A stretch of 64,000 nucleotides of DNA. Origin: Cardinalis cardinalis (taxonomy: Eukaryota; Chordata; Aves; Passeriformes; Cardinalidae). Position 1 is the first letter of the stretch. Each line of letters opens with the position of its first letter. A program made the translations under genes and the position numbers. The notes below the pieces were generated by a model that was not told the DNA's origin, searched no databases, and saw only the letters and a program-made list of their open reading frames with translations. The stretch lies in NCBI GenBank assembly GCA_014549065.1, contig JACDOX010000151.1:1566807-1630806 (forward strand). The letters are read 5' to 3'. Shown piece by piece: positions 60,938 through 64,000 of this stretch.

Positions 60938-62900
60938 TTTCTTCAACACCAGAAAGGCCATTAAAATATTTTTTTTTCAATGATATAGGAAACAGTCTGA
61001 AAGAAATCTTGTCCAGCTACCTTAAGAGCACTGAGTATGCATATATTAAATGTAAATTATTATTTCACAACCATTAGTTACAGGAATTTTCCAAATGCTA
61101 CAGGAAAAATTATTTAGAAGAATCCTGGTTATTGCAAACAACCTATTATGTACAACAACACATGCATTACACAGTTAAGTCAGATTTTTAGTGTTTAGTT
61201 TCCAAGATTTCTATTGATGCGACTTGGACTGCAATATAAACAGCAGTGATCGCAATCATTTGTTGCTGCCATAGCAACAGAGAAAATTAAAAGGGCAAAC
61301 ACTGCAGCTGAAGTGGCATCACAGTTGTAGCTTATAATTGCCTGGCAGTAAAATGCTGTGTACAGGGTAGCAGTAGTACTTGCAGGTATCTGTGAAGCAG
61401 GTGTGCTTGCAGAGATCAAAGTCATTTAGATCAGTTCTGAAATCAAGAATGAGCTCCAGTTCTCATTTTTCTACAGTTCTTTTCTTTCTTTTTTTTTCTC
61501 TNTCTCATGCAGGTAGATTTTTAAAAAGGAGTTCAGAGCAATCTTATGGAGATTTAAGCTATGTCTCCATTTTTAAGGCTTCTAATTTGGAACTCCAATG
61601 TAACTATTACTTGCCACTTCTGTTCTAGATTTTAGAATGTGCCGGACAACAGAGTCCCCACTATTTATGCAATTTCCACAGCACCGGGAAGAATTTGNTC
61701 TATTCTGCTTCCTCTGCAAGACTTGCCATCCCTTGGAGACATTTCTGCCTACCTTAGTCCACTCACTCTCTCCTGCTGGTTATTTGCACTTTTACTGCAT
61801 TTTCTTCTGATTTTCAGGGACATGTGTTCATATACCATAGGAGAAGACAGTCCTGGTCATCTATCTAATAGTTGACTTTTTGCAGGATTTTTTCTAAATA
61901 ATCAAAAAAGGACTTGAGCTCAAATTTCTGCCAAATTTTATCCCAATGTGACTCAACTGAAGACACCCAGAAAGACCTTCAGCAGCAAATGAAGAGATGT
62001 CAGTTATGAGATAGTACACAAGTTACATAGTTGGGTATAGTTCGTAAAATACATGCTGTTTGTTTCAACATGCTAAGGCGGTGTGGGGGCCTTGTGTTGG
62101 CTCAACAGATGACTTTTACCCTCTGGATTATTGAAAATCCACGCTCATAGAAGACTGTAGTAAGACAATGAGATCCTGCATTATCTTTTGCAACAGAACC
62201 ACTGAGAAGCAGCAGCGGGCAAATTCAAAAATAGGTCATTCAGCTTCTCCCCATCAGCTCACTGCAGGGTATATTGTCAGTTTAATTTCCTCATTTAGTG
62301 CCTTCTGCTTCTCATAACAGTGCTTTTGAATCACAACAGTGTTTGGGAGTAGGATATGCCAGCTGGCTTTGCAATGTTTTGTATATACACAAAAATCCTG
62401 CCTTCAAATGAGATTTACCTTTGAACAAAATTAATATACACACAGCATACAGCATAGTGAGAAGCAGTCACCAGCACATAGCACCTAGGAAAGGGAGAAA
62501 TACGAAGTGTTCTTCATTCTGGTGCCTCAGAAATTGGTGTTAAAATTGTCACTACAAGAAAAGATTGATTAAAAAAATACTGTACGGAGAGGCATGTAGG
62601 TAAGGATTTACTAGGGAAGGAGGGTCATACAGAAATGGATTGCCTCCTGCCCCTGCCAAGTATAAAAATGTGTCTTAAGCTTCAAGGTAAAACATTGAAA
62701 TCCCAGAGTATTTGAAACTTCATCAGTGCTTCAGGAGTATGATGCCATGTCCTCTGAGTACCTATCCTGGTAAGGCTGAGCTTCCTTTTCTTGCACAGAA
62801 ATATATTTTTAATCTGATAATAGTTTTGTGCTTGGTAAATACAGCATATCTATTTTTTTTAAGAAACCGACAGTAACAAAACAAATCCTCATTACCGAGC

Positions 62901-63730
62901 AGAACNACGGCACACTTACGCTCTTGTCTTCTCTAGTATCTTCCCATTCTGTCTCCTGGGGAAATCCAGGCCGAGCTCTACGATCCTCCCCTCCTGCCCA
63001 GGGAAGAGCACGTTGGGTCTTTATTGCCATCTAGTGACCGAAGAGAGCGCATTGGCACACCGAACACACCTGGGAATTTGGAAACCGGCAAAAGCTGCTT
63101 TTCTGTCAGCCTGAACTTCGTGGTACCGTTACCCGCATCCCTTACGGCCCTTGGGCCTCAGCTTTGCAGACGTGTGGGAACTGCTGCTTTCATACAGTCC
63201 CGCCACTCTGCAAATGAACCGGCCCTTCGCCCTCCCACCAGACCAGGCACTTTAGACAGAGGCTACTCACAAAACCAAGGAGCTTTGGTTTGTCCCCAGG
63301 GAATACGCCGAGCTTGGGAGCCGGGTCGCCACGCTGGGCAGAACATCCAGCCCCAGAGCGACATTTGGGGTGGCATGAGACGGTAACAGCCATCTCCTGG
63401 CCCTGGGAGAAGTACAGAGACAGATTGCTTACAGGTGTTTTGAAGATCCATCAGAGATGTGTTTTGTTTTGGAGGCTATCTTGGTACTGAGACAGACTCC
63501 TGGCACCNGGTACACATGCACACAAGGCACCAGAGCATGCCGGGGGGCTGCAGAATGCTCCAGGCCATGGACACCTGGCTCGCTGCTCTCTTTTTCCAGA
63601 TGCTGTTGTCTTTGACACAGCTGGGACCTGACGTTATGAATTACGGAATGATCCCGCGCTCGGGCTGGCCAGGCTGCTCCCGGCTCTCCAACCGCCCGAG
63701 TCGGAGCCGCGGCCGCGCAGGGGAGCCGGT
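62901..63730. other. CpG-richer sequence ending in a CpG cluster
   Basis: Base composition shifts from AT-rich to GC-rich. About a dozen or more CpG lie in 63640-63730, including the word gcggccgc near 63710. It could be the edge of a CpG island for a gene beyond the window, or GC-rich flank of the minisatellite. No coding similarity is seen. Confidence 0.4.
63025..63037 (-). promoter_or_regulatory. CTCF-like motif
   Basis: The minus strand reads TCACTAGATGGCA, 12 of 13 positions of the core consensus CCASYAGRKGGCR. The single difference is the first base. Occupancy cannot be judged from sequence. Confidence 0.35.
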
Positions 63731-64000
63731 GCCACCCACAGCCACATGATGCCACCCACAGCCACACGTTGCCTCTGCCTCCCACAGCCACACGGTGCCA
63801 CCCACAGCCACACGGTGCCACCCACAGCCACACGGTGCCACCCACAGCCACACGGTGCTACCCCACAGCCACACGGTGTCACCCACAGCCGCACGGGGCC
63901 TCTGCCACCCACAGCCACACGGTGCCACCCACAGCCGCACGGGGCCTCTGCCACCCACAGCCAGACGGTGTCACCCACAGCCAGACGGTGCCACCCACAG
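63731..64000. repeat. Minisatellite with 20-bp unit, runs off the window end
   Basis: Tandem copies of gccacccacagccacacggt, with longer variant units containing cctctgcc. Near the right end a 20-mer and a 26-mer alternate, giving a 46-bp higher-order period (63886 and 63932). Because 20 is not a multiple of three, the minus strand reads all frames in turn as a Trp-, Val- and Gly-rich pattern that stays open; this is not a gene. Total array length is unknown. Confidence 0.92.

Larger units (their letters stand above)
47555..62900. other. Gene-free AT-rich sequence
   Basis: No gene is recognised. Small repeats are listed separately. Blocks at about 56690-56930, 58260-58400, 59100-59220 and 60240-60470 are rich in homeodomain-like words and look like candidate conserved non-coding DNA. 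Frames of 150 codons (50142-50594) and 188 codons (minus, 49470-50036) lack similarity. Confidence 0.6.

Noticed and set aside
63429..63978. Trp/Val/Gly-rich minus-strand proteins of 105-140 codons
   Set aside because: They are translations of the 20-bp minisatellite, with each frame visited in turn, as expected of a unit that is not a multiple of three.
1..64000. CRISPR arrays, bacterial operons, tRNA or rRNA genes
   Set aside because: The window is spliced vertebrate DNA. No spaced direct repeats of CRISPR type and no tRNA or rRNA fold or conserved box were found by eye.

Overview
The window is vertebrate nuclear DNA, most likely from a bird. It holds one recognisable protein-coding gene, WSCD1, on the + strand in the first 15 kb, followed by about 49 kb in which I find no supportable gene. 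Bird is inferred from four things: the close match of all eight coding exons to vertebrate WSCD1, the short introns (about 0.5 to 2.7 kb), a degenerate CR1-type LINE piece with one small LTR and no SINE that I recognise, and GC-rich minisatellites. Tetrapod is near certain; the bird assignment is an inference.

Layout. 1-2510 is upstream non-coding sequence, probably the 3' part of a first intron; the promoter and first exon are not visible. The first coding exon (start codon 3171) sits in a larger exon whose leader carries three short upstream ORFs. Eight coding exons follow: 3171-3585, 6333-6447, 6933-7120, 9655-9776, 11726-11891, 12389-12553, 13227-13427 and 14462-14814. All seven introns are GT-AG and all phases agree. 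The sum is 1725 nt, or 574 residues plus stop, about the usual length of vertebrate WSCD1. The product is a type II membrane protein with a short cytosolic tail, one membrane segment, two WSC domains and a C-terminal sulfotransferase domain.

Downstream, 14815 to about 15.7 kb is the presumed 3' UTR. A minus-strand solo-type LTR with adjoining polypurine tract and a little internal sequence lies at 17532-18017. A 15-18 bp minisatellite occupies 21827-22253, an old CR1 fragment about 31240-31370, and a purine tract with 15 consecutive G 47529-47554. The last 2 kb turns CpG-rich and ends in a 20 bp minisatellite that runs off the window. The rest is AT-rich sequence with several blocks whose homeodomain-like words make them candidate conserved regulatory DNA for WSCD1 or a neighbour outside the window.

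I found no evidence of a new gene system. The most useful second looks are the LTR with its repeated start, the two minisatellites, the E-box palindrome at 25931, the CTCF-like site at 63025, the G-run and an isolated exon-like segment at 40687. About 36 scattered single N bases look like masked ambiguous or polymorphic positions; the two inside coding exons both fall on fourfold-degenerate third positions.
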